Shown here: positions 27,298 to 36,780 of the stretch, one piece after another
Layout of the letters: the number at the start of each line of letters is the position of its first letter
Numbering within the stretch: position 1 is the stretch's first letter
Made by a program: the position numbers and the translations under genes
Source: Nostoc sp. CHAB 5844
Lineage (GTDB): Bacteria; Cyanobacteriota; Cyanobacteriia; Cyanobacteriales; Nostocaceae
DNA length: 64,000 bases
Assembly (NCBI RefSeq): GCF_020829595.1
Contig: NZ_JAIVFW010000001.1
Span: 62,001-126,000 of the forward strand
Reading direction: 5' to 3'
The notes under the pieces: generated by a model
The model's input: the letters and a program-made list of their open reading frames with translations, nothing else
What the model was told of the DNA's origin: nothing
The model's database searches: none

Positions 27298-30084
27298 ATG
27301 AAGTATTTTAGGCTTTTGTATTCGTCAAAGTTGCCTTTGCGGCTGATTCTTATTGTTCCTTTTGTTCTACAAATTTTTGCCGCAGTTAGCCTAGTAGGAT
27401 ATTTATCATTTAGAAACGGGCAAAAGGCAGTAAATGACCTCGCAGATCAGTTGACTACTAAGGTAAATGGACTTGTAGAAAAGCACCTTGATACATACCT
27501 AGCTACTCCTCATCAGGTTAATCAAATTAATTTAGCTGCAATTAAGCTAAAAATGTTGAATTTACAGGACTATCAGCTTGCAAGTCTCTATTTCTGGAAA
27601 CAAATGCGAGTGTTTGATATTGGCTATATTAGCTTTGCTAATTCTAAAGGTGAATTTATCGGTGTTGAACGTTTAGATGATAGTCAGCTTTTAATTAATG
27701 AAGTTTCTGAGAAAAGCAGCCTTGGCAAACTCTATGTTTATACTACAGACAATCAAGGAAATCGCAACCAATTAACAGCAATCAAAGACTACGATCCTCG
27801 TGTAGAGGCTTGGTATGCAGATGCAGTCAAAATGGGCAGGCCAGTCTGGAGTCAAGTTTATCAATGGGAAGATAAACCAGAAATATTCTCTATATCTTCT
27901 AGTTATCCGCTATATGATGACTCTAACAATATTGTTGGGGTAATTAGTGTGGATTTATTACTAACTCAAATTAATGATTTTTTGAAAAATTTAAAATTTG
28001 GTAAACAAGGAAAAGTATTTCTTTTAGAAAGGTCTGGATTAATCGTAGCTTCTTCGACTAGTGAACCGCCCTACAATGTGATTTATGGTAAGGCTCATAG
28101 ATTATCAGTATTCAATAGTCAAAGTTCTTTAATTAAAGGCATAGCTGATTATTTACAAGAAAAGTTTGGTAACTTTCAAAGAATTCAGAATACTCAACAG
28201 TTTATATTACAACTCCAAGGTGAGCGGCAGTTTGTGAAAGTTACACCTTGGCAAGACAAATTAGGATTAGACTGGTTGGTAATTGTAATTGTGCCTGAAA
28301 CTGACTTTATGGCAGAAATTAATGCTAATAGTCAAACGACTATTCTGCTATGTTTGGGCGCACTTATTGTGGCAACAGTATTAGGAATATACACTTCGCG
28401 TTGGATTGCTCAACCTATTTTACACTTAACTCAAGCTAGTAGTGCGATCGCCTCTGGCAATCTTGACCAAACAGTAGAAATTTCAGGTGTGAAAGAACTC
28501 AGTATTCTGGCTCAATCATTTAATCAAATGGCAGGGCAATTAAGTGATTTTTTTACAGTTTTAGAAAAAACAAACCAAGAACTAGAAAAACGTGTTGACT
28601 TAAGAACTAAAGAATTAAAAACTGCTAAAGAACTAGCTGATGCAGCCAACCAAGCAAAAAGCGAATTTCTTGCTAATATGAGTCATGAACTTCGCACACC
28701 ACTGAATGGTATTCTTGGCTATGCACAAATTCTCCAACGCGATATTAAAGCAAGTACTGAACAACAAAATGCTATCAAAGTTATTTATCATTGCGGCTCT
28801 CATTTATTAATGTTAATCAATGATGTTTTAGACATAGCTAAAATTGAGTCTAAAAAGTTAGAAATATATCCTAAAACATTTAATTTTTATGATTTTTTAC
28901 TAGGTGTATATGACATATGCCGGATTAAAGCTGAGCAAAAAAACATTAATTTTAGTTATCAAATAAGCGACTGTATACCAACGGTTGTTCGTGCAGATGA
29001 ACAACGTTTACGTCAAGTATTACTGAATCTTTTAGGTAACGCTATTAAGTTTACAGATGATGGTGAAGTTAAGTTCAGTGTAGAAGTAATTAATTATGAT
29101 TTACAAGTCATAAATAAACATCAATATGAAGAACTAACTACTTGCAAAATCAGATTTCAAGTTGAAGATACAGGAATTGGCATATCCCTAGACCAATTAC
29201 AGAAAATTTTTCTGCCTTTTGAACAAGTAGGACATAGTTCTCGGAAAGCGGAAGGGACAGGCTTGGGTTTGGCTATCAGCTATCAAATTGTGGAACTGAT
29301 GCGTAGCAAAATTCAAGTAGAAAGTAAGTATGCTCAAGGTAGTAAATTTTGGTTTGAGCTAGATTTACAAAAAGTTACAGATTGTGAATCATATGAGGTT
29401 CCCCATCTTGACAAAGGTAGCAATCACATCATTAGATACAAAGGAAATCAAAAAACCATTTTGGTTGTAGATGATGTTTCGGATAATCGTGCTGTGATTG
29501 TAAATTTACTCAAACCAGTTGGATTTTGTGTAATTGAAGCACTTAATGGCCAAGAAGGAATCAGTAAAGCACAAGAGTACAAACCAGATTTAATTATTAC
29601 TGATTTAGGAATGCCTATTATGGACGGAGTGCAAATGACACAACATTTACGCAGTCAACCAGAATTTACAGAAACAGTGATTATTGCTTCTTCTGCTAGT
29701 GTATTTAATTTAAACCGCCAACAAAGTTTAGAAGCAGGTTGTAATAATTTTCTTCCCAAGCCTGTACAAGCTGAGGAATTATTTTCTCAGCTAAAGTTTT
29801 ATTTAAAATTAGATTGGATTTATGAAAATATCAATCAATCTCAACAAATTTTACCAAATCCTGGGGAGAATATAGTATTTCCCCCAGCGACAGAACTAGT
29901 TAATTTATATCAAGCAGCCAAGGCTGGTTATGTTATGGGTGTTAAAGAAGAAGTCAATCGGATTCAACAATTAGATGATAAATATGTAAATTTTACTCAT
30001 AAAATTTTAAAATTAATAGAAGATTTTGAAGATGAAGCTATTGTGGAAATGCTTAAACCATATTTAGCTGAAAAAAACTCATAA
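27298..30084 (+). CDS. Hybrid sensor histidine kinase (Cache-HAMP-HisKA-HATPase-REC)
   Basis: 928 aa. Membrane helix about 14-38, periplasmic double-Cache domain (about 45-340; [21 protein letters not shown]), second helix about 348-368, HAMP, a coiled coil, HisKA with phospho-accepting His463 in [11 protein letters not shown], HATPase (N box [26 protein letters not shown]) and a receiver with Asp769 in [13 protein letters not shown] short helical tail ends the protein. The Cache domain senses a small molecule outside the cytoplasm. It is followed after 20 bp by a REC-kinase gene, so the two probably form one phosphorelay. Confidence 0.92.
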   Translation: MKYFRLLYSSKLPLRLILIVPFVLQIFAAVSLVGYLSFRNGQKAVNDLADQLTTKVNGLVEKHLDTYLATPHQVNQINLAAIKLKMLNLQDYQLASLYFWKQMRVFDIGYISFANSKGEFIGVERLDDSQLLINEVSEKSSLGKLYVYTTDNQGNRNQLTAIKDYDPRVEAWYADAVKMGRPVWSQVYQWEDKPEIFSISSSYPLYDDSNNIVGVISVDLLLTQINDFLKNLKFGKQGKVFLLERSGLIVASSTSEPPYNVIYGKAHRLSVFNSQSSLIKGIADYLQEKFGNFQRIQNTQQFILQLQGERQFVKVTPWQDKLGLDWLVIVIVPETDFMAEINANSQTTILLCLGALIVATVLGIYTSRWIAQPILHLTQASSAIASGNLDQTVEISGVKELSILAQSFNQMAGQLSDFFTVLEKTNQELEKRVDLRTKELKTAKELADAANQAKSEFLANMSHELRTPLNGILGYAQILQRDIKASTEQQNAIKVIYHCGSHLLMLINDVLDIAKIESKKLEIYPKTFNFYDFLLGVYDICRIKAEQKNINFSYQISDCIPTVVRADEQRLRQVLLNLLGNAIKFTDDGEVKFSVEVINYDLQVINKHQYEELTTCKIRFQVEDTGIGISLDQLQKIFLPFEQVGHSSRKAEGTGLGLAISYQIVELMRSKIQVESKYAQGSKFWFELDLQKVTDCESYEVPHLDKGSNHIIRYKGNQKTILVVDDVSDNRAVIVNLLKPVGFCVIEALNGQEGISKAQEYKPDLIITDLGMPIMDGVQMTQHLRSQPEFTETVIIASSASVFNLNRQQSLEAGCNNFLPKPVQAEELFSQLKFYLKLDWIYENINQSQQILPNPGENIVFPPATELVNLYQAAKAGYVMGVKEEVNRIQQLDDKYVNFTHKILKLIEDFEDEAIVEMLKPYLAEKNS

Positions 30085-30104
30085 ATTAATATTTCTTCCC
30101 AAAA

Positions 30105-31334
30105 ATGAATAATATTCCTAATAATTCAATTCTAGTTGTTGATGATGTGCCAATTAACATCAAAATCTTATTGGAAATATTAACTCAAGCAGGTTATAGA
30201 GTTTCTGTAGCTAAAAATGGGAAAAGTGCCTTAGAGAAAGTAGAAAAGGCAATACCTAATTTAATTTTATTAGATGTGATGATGCCTGGTATGGACGGGT
30301 TTGAAACATGTCGTCTTTTGAAGGCAAACCCCAAAACAAAAGACATTCCGATTATATTTATGACGGCACTTTCTGAACCAGTGAATAAAGTTAAGGGGTT
30401 ACAACTAGGAGCAGTAGACTATATTACTAAACCAATTGAGCATGAAGAAGTATTAGCCAGGATAAATGTCCATTTAGAACTGCGGAGAACTCAATTAAAG
30501 TTAGCGCAGGAAGAAAAAATGTCGTCTTTAGGACAACTAGTTGCAGGTATTGCTCATGAAATTAACAATCCAGTTAACTTTATCTCTGGTAATTTAATTC
30601 ACGCTGAGAAGTATATCGAAGATTTATTGCAATTACTAGAATTATATGAAACTCATACAAAAATTGCGATTCCAGAAATTAAAGCTTTCTCAAGTAAAAT
30701 CGAAGTAGATTTTCTCAAGCAAGATTTACCGCAACTTTTAGCTTCAATGAAGAAGGGGTCTGAGCGTGTTGAACAAATTGTTCGATCGCTCCGCCTATTT
30801 ACTCGATTGGATGACACTGAATGTCAGTTAGTTGACTTGCATGAAGGTATTGATAGCACTTTAGTGATTTTAAGTAGTCGGATTAAAGCTACATCGACAC
30901 GCCCGACTATTAATATTGTGAAGGAATACGGTGATTTACCTTTGGTTGAGTGCTATGCAGGAAAAATCAATCAGGTTTTGATGAATCTTTTAGCCAATGC
31001 GATTGATGCTATTGATGAAGCTATAGAAAAGCTGGAATTGACTACTAGTGAACAAACTCCGACGATTTGGATTAACACAACAGTGACAAGTGATCAGCAG
31101 TCTGTGTTGATTGAGATTGCTGATAATGGTATTGGTATGTCTGGGGATGTGCAACAGAGAATGTTTGAGCAATTTTTTACTACCAAACCCCTAGGTAAGG
31201 GTACTGGTTTAGGGTTGGCGATCGCGCGAGAAATTATAGTGGAAAAACACGGAGGCTCTTTGGAAGTAAATGCTTCACCAGGACAAGGTGCTAAATTTGC
31301 GATCGCCATTCCCATTCGTCAAGGAAGTTCCTAA
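30105..31334 (+). CDS. Receiver-histidine kinase protein
   Basis: 409 aa, cytoplasmic. N-terminal receiver with Asp57 (LLDVMMPGMDG) and K in YITKP, then HisKA with His151 in GIAHEINNPVNF and a HATPase ([23 protein letters not shown]). The order receiver-kinase suggests that it takes a phosphoryl group from an upstream kinase, most simply the Cache hybrid encoded 20 bp before it, and relays the signal. No DNA-binding output is present, so the final target is elsewhere. Confidence 0.92.
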   Translation: MNNIPNNSILVVDDVPINIKILLEILTQAGYRVSVAKNGKSALEKVEKAIPNLILLDVMMPGMDGFETCRLLKANPKTKDIPIIFMTALSEPVNKVKGLQLGAVDYITKPIEHEEVLARINVHLELRRTQLKLAQEEKMSSLGQLVAGIAHEINNPVNFISGNLIHAEKYIEDLLQLLELYETHTKIAIPEIKAFSSKIEVDFLKQDLPQLLASMKKGSERVEQIVRSLRLFTRLDDTECQLVDLHEGIDSTLVILSSRIKATSTRPTINIVKEYGDLPLVECYAGKINQVLMNLLANAIDAIDEAIEKLELTTSEQTPTIWINTTVTSDQQSVLIEIADNGIGMSGDVQQRMFEQFFTTKPLGKGTGLGLAIAREIIVEKHGGSLEVNASPGQGAKFAIAIPIRQGSS

Positions 31335-31721
31335 AATCTACTTAATTTAAAAAGTGGCAACGATATCTTGGTTTCTATCTGAAAAAGTTCTGCATACTAA
31401 GTAAAATATTCTGGTTTTTCATTCTTTTTTAATTTCTTAATTAGAATACTCAGTTTGTAACAAATCCTGATTCTCTGGGGCTGTCGGGAATTTTCAGCCA
31501 AGACAGAATTTGTGAGTAAAAATTTGACAGCAATAGTAACAGATGCTGCTGGTTTGGGAAAAATAATTAACAGAGGATAGTAAGTACAAGCTTTCTCCCT
31601 ATATTAATTTGTTTACCGTATATTTACGCAATTATTATGCAAACTTTTTTAGAGTTTTTGTACTGACAACCGCTATCAACTCATCAATTCCTGTTTTAAT
31701 ATTTAAACCCAAAACATACAA
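31335..31721. other. Spacer between the two receiver-kinase genes
   Basis: 387 bp without a coding frame. It separates two paralogues and may contain an independent promoter for the second. Confidence 0.4.
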
Positions 31722-33020
31722 ATGCTAAACTTTCAAGAAAATAGTTTAATTTTAGTAGTAGATGACACTATCACCAATCTAGAAATTATCTCTCAAGCAT
31801 TAACTAATGCTGGATTTTTTGTGACTACAGCCAGAAATGGAGAAAAGGCACTTCAGCAAATTCAAGAAAAATTACCTGATTTAATTTTACTAGATGTCAT
31901 GATGCCAGGTATTGATGGATTTGAAACCTGCCAAAAATTAAAAAATAATCCGATAACTCAAGATATTCCAGTAATTTTTATGACTGGTATTTCTGATATA
32001 GAAACTAAGGTCAAAGGTCTAAATTTAGGCGCAGTTGATTATATTACTAAACCATGTCAAAAAGAAGAAGTATTAGCCAGAATTAAAACTCACCTGCAAC
32101 TACGTTATTTAACAAAAACTTTAGAACAAAGAGTTACAGAGCGAACGGCAGAGCTTTCCCAAGCTTTAAAAGACTTACAAGCATATCAACTGCAACTAAT
32201 TCAAAAAGAAAAAATGTCAGCTTTAGGTCAGCTAGTAACAGGCATTGCTCACGAAATTAATAATCCTGTTAGTTGTATTCATGGAAATCTTGCTCACACG
32301 GCAAATTATTTTAATAACTTAATTAAAATAATTGACCTTTATCAGCAAAACTATCCTGAACCTGTGTCTGCTATTCAAGAAGAAATTGCTGAAACAGACT
32401 TAGAGTATATGCGTTCTGACCTACCTAACTTAATTGCTTCGATGAAAGAAGGCGTACAGCGCATTCGCAATATTAGTACTAGTTTGCGGAATTTTTCTCG
32501 CTCCGATCAAGACCGCAAAGTATTCTGCAATATTCATAATGGCATTGATAGTACAATTATGATCCTTAAGCACCGCTTGAAAGCTTCCAAAGTTCGTCCA
32601 GAAATTGAAGTTATGAGAAATTATGGTAATCTGCCTTCTATAACCTGCTTCAGCGGTCAATTGAATCAAGTATTTATGAATATTTTAACTAATGCAATTG
32701 ATGCTTTAGAAGAGTCTAATATAGGGCGTAGCTATAGTGAAATTGAACAGAATCCTAATCAAATTTTGATTACAACTTCTCTTAGTGAAGACAAAAACAA
32801 TGCTTTGATTCGGATTAAAGATAATGGAGTGGGAATGTCTGTTGATATCCAGCAGAAAATCTTCGAGCATTTATTTACTACCAAGCCATTCGGTCGAGGT
32901 ACAGGTTTAGGATTATCAATTGCCCATCAAATTATTGTCGAAAAGCATAAAGGTAAATTGGATGTATATTCTGTACTAGGAAAAGGTTCAGAATTTATGA
33001 TTACTATTCCAATTCATTAG
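31722..33020 (+). CDS. Receiver-histidine kinase protein (paralogue)
   Basis: 432 aa with the same plan as the 30105 gene: receiver Asp58 (LLDVMMPGIDG), a coiled linker (EQRVTERTAELSQALKDLQAYQ), HisKA His177 in GIAHEINNPVSC, HATPase with ILTNAIDA, DNGVGM, GTGLGLSIA. The two are clearly tandem paralogues. It ends 8 bp before surE, so surE is likely read from the same transcript. Confidence 0.92.
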   Translation: MLNFQENSLILVVDDTITNLEIISQALTNAGFFVTTARNGEKALQQIQEKLPDLILLDVMMPGIDGFETCQKLKNNPITQDIPVIFMTGISDIETKVKGLNLGAVDYITKPCQKEEVLARIKTHLQLRYLTKTLEQRVTERTAELSQALKDLQAYQLQLIQKEKMSALGQLVTGIAHEINNPVSCIHGNLAHTANYFNNLIKIIDLYQQNYPEPVSAIQEEIAETDLEYMRSDLPNLIASMKEGVQRIRNISTSLRNFSRSDQDRKVFCNIHNGIDSTIMILKHRLKASKVRPEIEVMRNYGNLPSITCFSGQLNQVFMNILTNAIDALEESNIGRSYSEIEQNPNQILITTSLSEDKNNALIRIKDNGVGMSVDIQQKIFEHLFTTKPFGRGTGLGLSIAHQIIVEKHKGKLDVYSVLGKGSEFMITIPIH

Positions 33021-33028
33021 GCTGGTAA

Positions 33029-33709
33029 ATGACTATAATCTTGACTAACGACGATGGGATTGATGCTCCTGGGATAAAAGCGCTGCTTAAGGCTGTTAAT
33101 AATAACAATGTGATTATTGCTGCACCAAAAGATCATCAATCAGGCTGTGGGCATCAAGTGACTACAACTCGCTCTATTAATATTCAACAGCGTTCTGAGA
33201 AGGAATATGCGATCGCTGGTACTCCTGCCGATTGTGTGAGAATTGCAATATCGCAAATTTGTCAAGATATCAAGTTTGTTTTATCAGGTATCAATGCTGG
33301 TGGCAATCTCGGTGTCGATGTTTATATTTCTGGTACTGTAGCAGCTGTGCGAGAAGCAGCTATGAACGGTATTCCGGGGATTGCTATTTCTCACTATCGC
33401 AAAGCCAAGCAAAATTTTGATTGGGAACTGGCAGCAAAATTCACAGCTGAGGTGTTAGCTGAATTACTCCAGCGTCCTCTAGAACCAGGGTGCTTCTGGA
33501 ATGTTAATTTACCGCATTTGCAACCAGGAGAACCAGATCCCAAAATGGTATTTTGTCAACCTTGTACCAAAGCTTTGCCGATTAGTTATCGCGTGGATGG
33601 CAATGATTTTTATTATGTTGGGGAATATGGTAAACGCGATCGCACTCCTGGTAGCGATGTGGATGTCTGTTTTTCTGGTAATATTGCCGTCACCCAGTTA
33701 AGAGTGTGA
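33029..33709 (+). CDS. surE: 5'/3'-nucleotidase SurE
   Basis: 226 aa. N-terminal ILTNDDGIDAPGI with the metal-binding Asp pair Asp8-Asp9, APKDHQSGCGHQVTT, GTPADCVRIA, VLSGINAGGNLG: all SurE hallmarks. It dephosphorylates nucleoside monophosphates and is linked to stationary-phase survival. Somewhat shorter than the 250-270 aa usual, ending soon after the core. ATG 33029 sits 8 bp after the kinase stop, which supports coupling to the signalling gene. Confidence 0.93.
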   Translation: MTIILTNDDGIDAPGIKALLKAVNNNNVIIAAPKDHQSGCGHQVTTTRSINIQQRSEKEYAIAGTPADCVRIAISQICQDIKFVLSGINAGGNLGVDVYISGTVAAVREAAMNGIPGIAISHYRKAKQNFDWELAAKFTAEVLAELLQRPLEPGCFWNVNLPHLQPGEPDPKMVFCQPCTKALPISYRVDGNDFYYVGEYGKRDRTPGSDVDVCFSGNIAVTQLRV

Positions 33710-33770
33710 AACATCGACCCGGAAGGAGATAATCTGAGTCAATACTAACTCATCACTACTAAGTATTAGA

Positions 33771-34073
33771 TTATTCTGCGTCTAACCGTTGAATCAAGGA
33801 TGTTAGCTTGTCTAAGGTCTGTGTAAGATGAGCAAGTTTCTGCACAGTATAATCTTGAGACTGAGCTAAGTTTTGCAGGGCATCACACAAAGCAAAAATC
33901 TGATGACCTTGCTGCTGCAACTGCTTTCCTTGGGCCTCAACTTGCAGACTCAGATGATCTAATCTTTCGGCGAGGCTTTCAATCGTCTCAGTAGTAGTAA
34001 GTACTGCTTCGCCAATCTGTTCAACAATAGATTCTAAGCGACTAACTTTAATTTCGACTCCACCTGAAATCAT
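33771..34073 (-). CDS. Small coiled-coil protein
   Basis: 100 aa, nearly all a predicted coiled coil: Leu, Ile and Val recur at heptad spacing through VSRLESIVEQIGEAVLTTTETIESLAERLDHLSLQVEAQG and on to LDKLTSLIQRLDAE. No membrane segment. I do not recognise a family; it could be a scaffold or an oligomerising regulator. ATG at 34071-34073, convergent with surE. Confidence 0.65.
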   Translation of the reverse strand: MISGGVEIKVSRLESIVEQIGEAVLTTTETIESLAERLDHLSLQVEAQGKQLQQQGHQIFALCDALQNLAQSQDYTVQKLAHLTQTLDKLTSLIQRLDAE

Positions 34074-34526
34074 ATCTTTATCACCCCATCATCAAAGATA
34101 CTAGTTCTTCTAGCCCAAGTGTCATTTTTTACTCATGCTGATGTAAATAGTCCATGACATCTACTCAGATCTACAAGAGGTGCCATCTGAAGTTAGTCTA
34201 AACACATCCCGATAAATGATGTGCTGCTCTTATCTAGTTGGAGATTTTTTTAGATACTTCAGTTTAGCTAGAAAGTTAAACGAATCAATTAGTAACTGGT
34301 TTTAATATTCGGGCATCCTTTTATACATACTATTTATACTTGAGCATCTGCCAAAAGATAGAGAAAAAAGATTTATGTAAATTTTACAAATTTTCATACA
34401 TTTCGGAATTTAGATGAAGATTCCGTAAATATACCGTAAAAGAGTACTTTTGATAAGAATACAAAGTTTATATTCAAGAACAAATTTAAGTAAAATTACT
34501 CTGGTTATTACACATTTGGCTAGATA
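34074..34526. other. Divergent spacer before the second sugar transferase
   Basis: 453 bp, AT-rich, no coding frame. It holds the promoters of the two divergent genes; no specific box identified. Confidence 0.4.
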
Positions 34527-35201
34527 ATGTACCAAACACAATTGCAAAGCGTTTGTCAAGATGCTACTGACAAAGTTTGGAAATTAGATACGCCGCACTC
34601 TTCCGTAGATTCTAAATTCAAACGTTGTTTAGATATTTTAGGGAGTTTGGTGGGTTTAATAATTTTGGCTATTTTGTTTATACCGATAGCGATCGCTATT
34701 AAACTCGATAGCCCAGGCTCGATTTTCTTTACTCAGGAACGTTATGGACTTCAAGGAAGACCCTTTAAGCTCTGTAAATTCCGCTCAATGGTTAACGATG
34801 CCGAAAAACTCAAATCTCTTGTCCAAAATGAAGCTGATGGACTAATCTTTAAAAACAAAAATGACTTTCGAGTTACGAAAGTAGGGCGTTTTTTGCGTAG
34901 TACCAGCTTAGATGAATTGCCGCAATTTTGGAATGTGCTTGTAGGTGAAATGAGTTTGGTAGGAACACGTCCACCTACTGCTGATGAAGTAGCTAAGTAC
35001 AGTCAACGCCATTGGCAACGTCTGAATGTCAAACCAGGTTTAACTGGTGAATGGCAAGTTAATGGTCGTTCTCACGTCAAAGACTTTGAACAAATAGTAG
35101 ATTTAGACTTGCGTTACCAAGAAAAATGGCATCCATTGTATGATTTATTTTTGATTACTAAAACTGTCTACGTCATCTTAGGCAAAGTTGGAGCATTTTA
35201 A
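34527..35201 (+). CDS. Polyprenyl-phosphate sugar-phosphate transferase
   Basis: 224 aa, the same enzyme domain as in the 8871 gene but with no STAS part: FKRCLDILGSLVGLIILAILFIPIAIAIKLDSPG (re-entrant membrane helix), KFRSMVNDAEK, SLDELPQFWNVLVGEMSLVGTRPPT with the catalytic Asp-Glu, and LTGEWQVNGRS. It would start exopolysaccharide repeat units by loading a sugar phosphate onto undecaprenyl phosphate. No other polysaccharide gene adjoins it. Convergent with the HupE-like gene, 5 bp apart. Confidence 0.9.
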   Translation: MYQTQLQSVCQDATDKVWKLDTPHSSVDSKFKRCLDILGSLVGLIILAILFIPIAIAIKLDSPGSIFFTQERYGLQGRPFKLCKFRSMVNDAEKLKSLVQNEADGLIFKNKNDFRVTKVGRFLRSTSLDELPQFWNVLVGEMSLVGTRPPTADEVAKYSQRHWQRLNVKPGLTGEWQVNGRSHVKDFEQIVDLDLRYQEKWHPLYDLFLITKTVYVILGKVGAF

Positions 35202-35206
35202 ATTCA

Positions 35207-35839
35207 TCAGTTTATCCAGCTTTTCAAACAAACAATCCCCAGAGCGCAGATAGCGAAGCCCACTAAACTCATTTTTCTTGGCAGAGTACCTAGCAATTCT
35301 GTTTGACTAACTTGAGTAGCAATTTGGCTGGCACTCATTACCATTGCATACTGTGTCAAAGCAGTACCCAAAATATACATCACCGAAGGGATTGTTTCTG
35401 CCTCAATAATTGACTCACTATGAAAATAACCCTGAAATAAACCAGCGATCGCCGTTAAGATTAGCAGTGTTATGAAGTTAGGTTGCTTTAGCGTAACTAG
35501 CACCATACCAAAAGCAATACTAACCATGGCGATCGCTACTTCTGTCACTGGTAGATTGATCTGTAATAGGTGAATTAGCGTTCCGACAAAGTTTGCTAAT
35601 ATCAGCGCGATAGCTACCAATCTACCACGCACCTTCCCAACAGCGAGTAAACCAATTGCCAAGATACTAACTAGTTTATCTAACGCCAATACTGGATCTG
35701 CCATTCCCCACAGAAAGCCGTCCCAGGAGTTAGAGATTTCATGAGGAGATGGTAATGCGCTCCATGAACTTAGCAAGCTAATAACACCTAAAGTAGCGAT
35801 CGCACCAACATGACGCTGGAGTAACTTATCTTTTAACAT
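35207..35839 (-). CDS. HupE/UreJ-like membrane protein
   Basis: 210 aa from ATG 35837-35839 (an upstream in-frame TTG at 35881 adds 14 residues). About six hydrophobic helices with the spacing of the HupE/UreJ family of nickel or cobalt permeases: WDGFLWGMADPVLALDKLVSILAIGLLAV is the first-helix region. In typical members this motif is HPxxGxDH; here it reads DPVLALDK, with both His replaced, so metal selectivity may differ or be lost. No hydrogenase or urease gene is near. Family call is moderate. Confidence 0.65.
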   Translation of the reverse strand: MLKDKLLQRHVGAIATLGVISLLSSWSALPSPHEISNSWDGFLWGMADPVLALDKLVSILAIGLLAVGKVRGRLVAIALILANFVGTLIHLLQINLPVTEVAIAMVSIAFGMVLVTLKQPNFITLLILTAIAGLFQGYFHSESIIEAETIPSVMYILGTALTQYAMVMSASQIATQVSQTELLGTLPRKMSLVGFAICALGIVCLKSWIN

Positions 35840-35918
35840 ACGATATACCAAATTAGTTTTTCGGTACTTTATACTGCCCAAGTACCAAAAAAAACTAACG
35901 CGATCGCTATCTGATTTT

Positions 35919-36164
35919 TCATGAATCTGCTGAGGATTTTACAACACTTGTGACGCGTTTTAGAAAATCATTGCCATTTGCTACAGTAATATCCCAAAGT
36001 TCTGTCCAGGTTGCTGTTTGAGCATCAGATAGCTTCAAGCTGACAAGCAATGCTCTATCTTTTGGAACCGCTAGTGTTCGTCTGCGTTCACAGTAACTTT
36101 TTAAAAAAAATCTCCAGCGTCATCACTCAAAACTGAATGATGATTTGCGATTTCAGGGAATTCT
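35919..36164 (-). pseudogene. 3' remnant of an unidentified gene, frameshifted
   Basis: A protein-like minus-strand frame ends at TGA 35919-35921 and encodes RTLAVPKDRALLVSLKLS and then TWTELWDITVANGNDFLKRV. Upstream it runs into a poly-A/T run at 36103-36110, beyond which the sense continues in another frame (EIANHHSVLSDDAGDFF). A single-base slip in that run explains both. There is no start codon. I do not recognise the family. Confidence 0.45.
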
Positions 36165-36645
36165 TAGTGCCGTAGTGAATGGTGTAAAAGCCTTTAGCAC
36201 AAAAGATTGGAAATCAGGAGTTTCAGGGTTTGAAACTGTATCTATGCTTTTACAAGGTGAATCGGCATTTGGTAAGGAAATTTCTGATAAATTAGTCAAG
36301 CAATATCAACAAGAGAGTAAATTAGTAGAAGACTCACAAGTTCTTAATTATGTGAGAGGAATTAGCGGCAGACTAGAGCCTTTAATGGGGCGAAAGTTTG
36401 ACTATGAATACTATGTTATTGAAGACAATTCTATTAATGCTTTTGCTTTGCCTGGTGGGAAAGTTTTTGTGAATACGGGCGCAATTCTTGCTACTAATTC
36501 TGAAGCAGAATTGGCAGGATTGTTAAATCATGAAATATCTCATGCGGTGCTTTCTCACGGTTTTCAACGTGTTGCTCAAGGTCAATCTATTAGCAGTTTA
36601 GGTAATGTAATTTCCATTTCTGATATGTTTGTCAGGCTTGGTTGA
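36145..36645 (+). pseudogene. M48 metallopeptidase fragment
   Basis: 166 codons containing INAFALPGGKVFVNTGAI, SEAELAGLLNHEISHAVLSH (the HExxH zinc site as HEISH) and QRVAQGQSISSLGNV, the core of an M48 (Ste24/HtpX/BepA-type) peptidase. The third zinc ligand and everything after it are missing, the N-terminus has no signal peptide, and the only start is a TTG. It is therefore an internal gene piece. It overlaps the reverse-strand remnant and abuts a STAND-type remnant on the same strand. Confidence 0.7.
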
Positions 36646-36739
36646 GTTGTTATTAAAAGATTTACAACAATCTGCTGGAGATTTACCATTATTGCAATTT
36701 GTTTTAAGTTATCATTTCCTCCCACAGCATATCTTTTAG
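36636..36739 (+). pseudogene. Remnant resembling a STAND NTPase
   Basis: In the frame next to the M48 piece, LVELLLKDLQQSAGDLPLLQFVLS is readable, a pattern typical of the NTPase region of STAND/WD40 proteins (GLVE-LL-D-PGALPLL). A stop follows at 36737-36739. It is a few dozen codons of a large gene joined directly to the M48 fragment. Confidence 0.4.
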
Positions 36740-36780
36740 AAAGGCGCTGGCAAGAATGTCAAAGAAATGAATAAGTCGTA

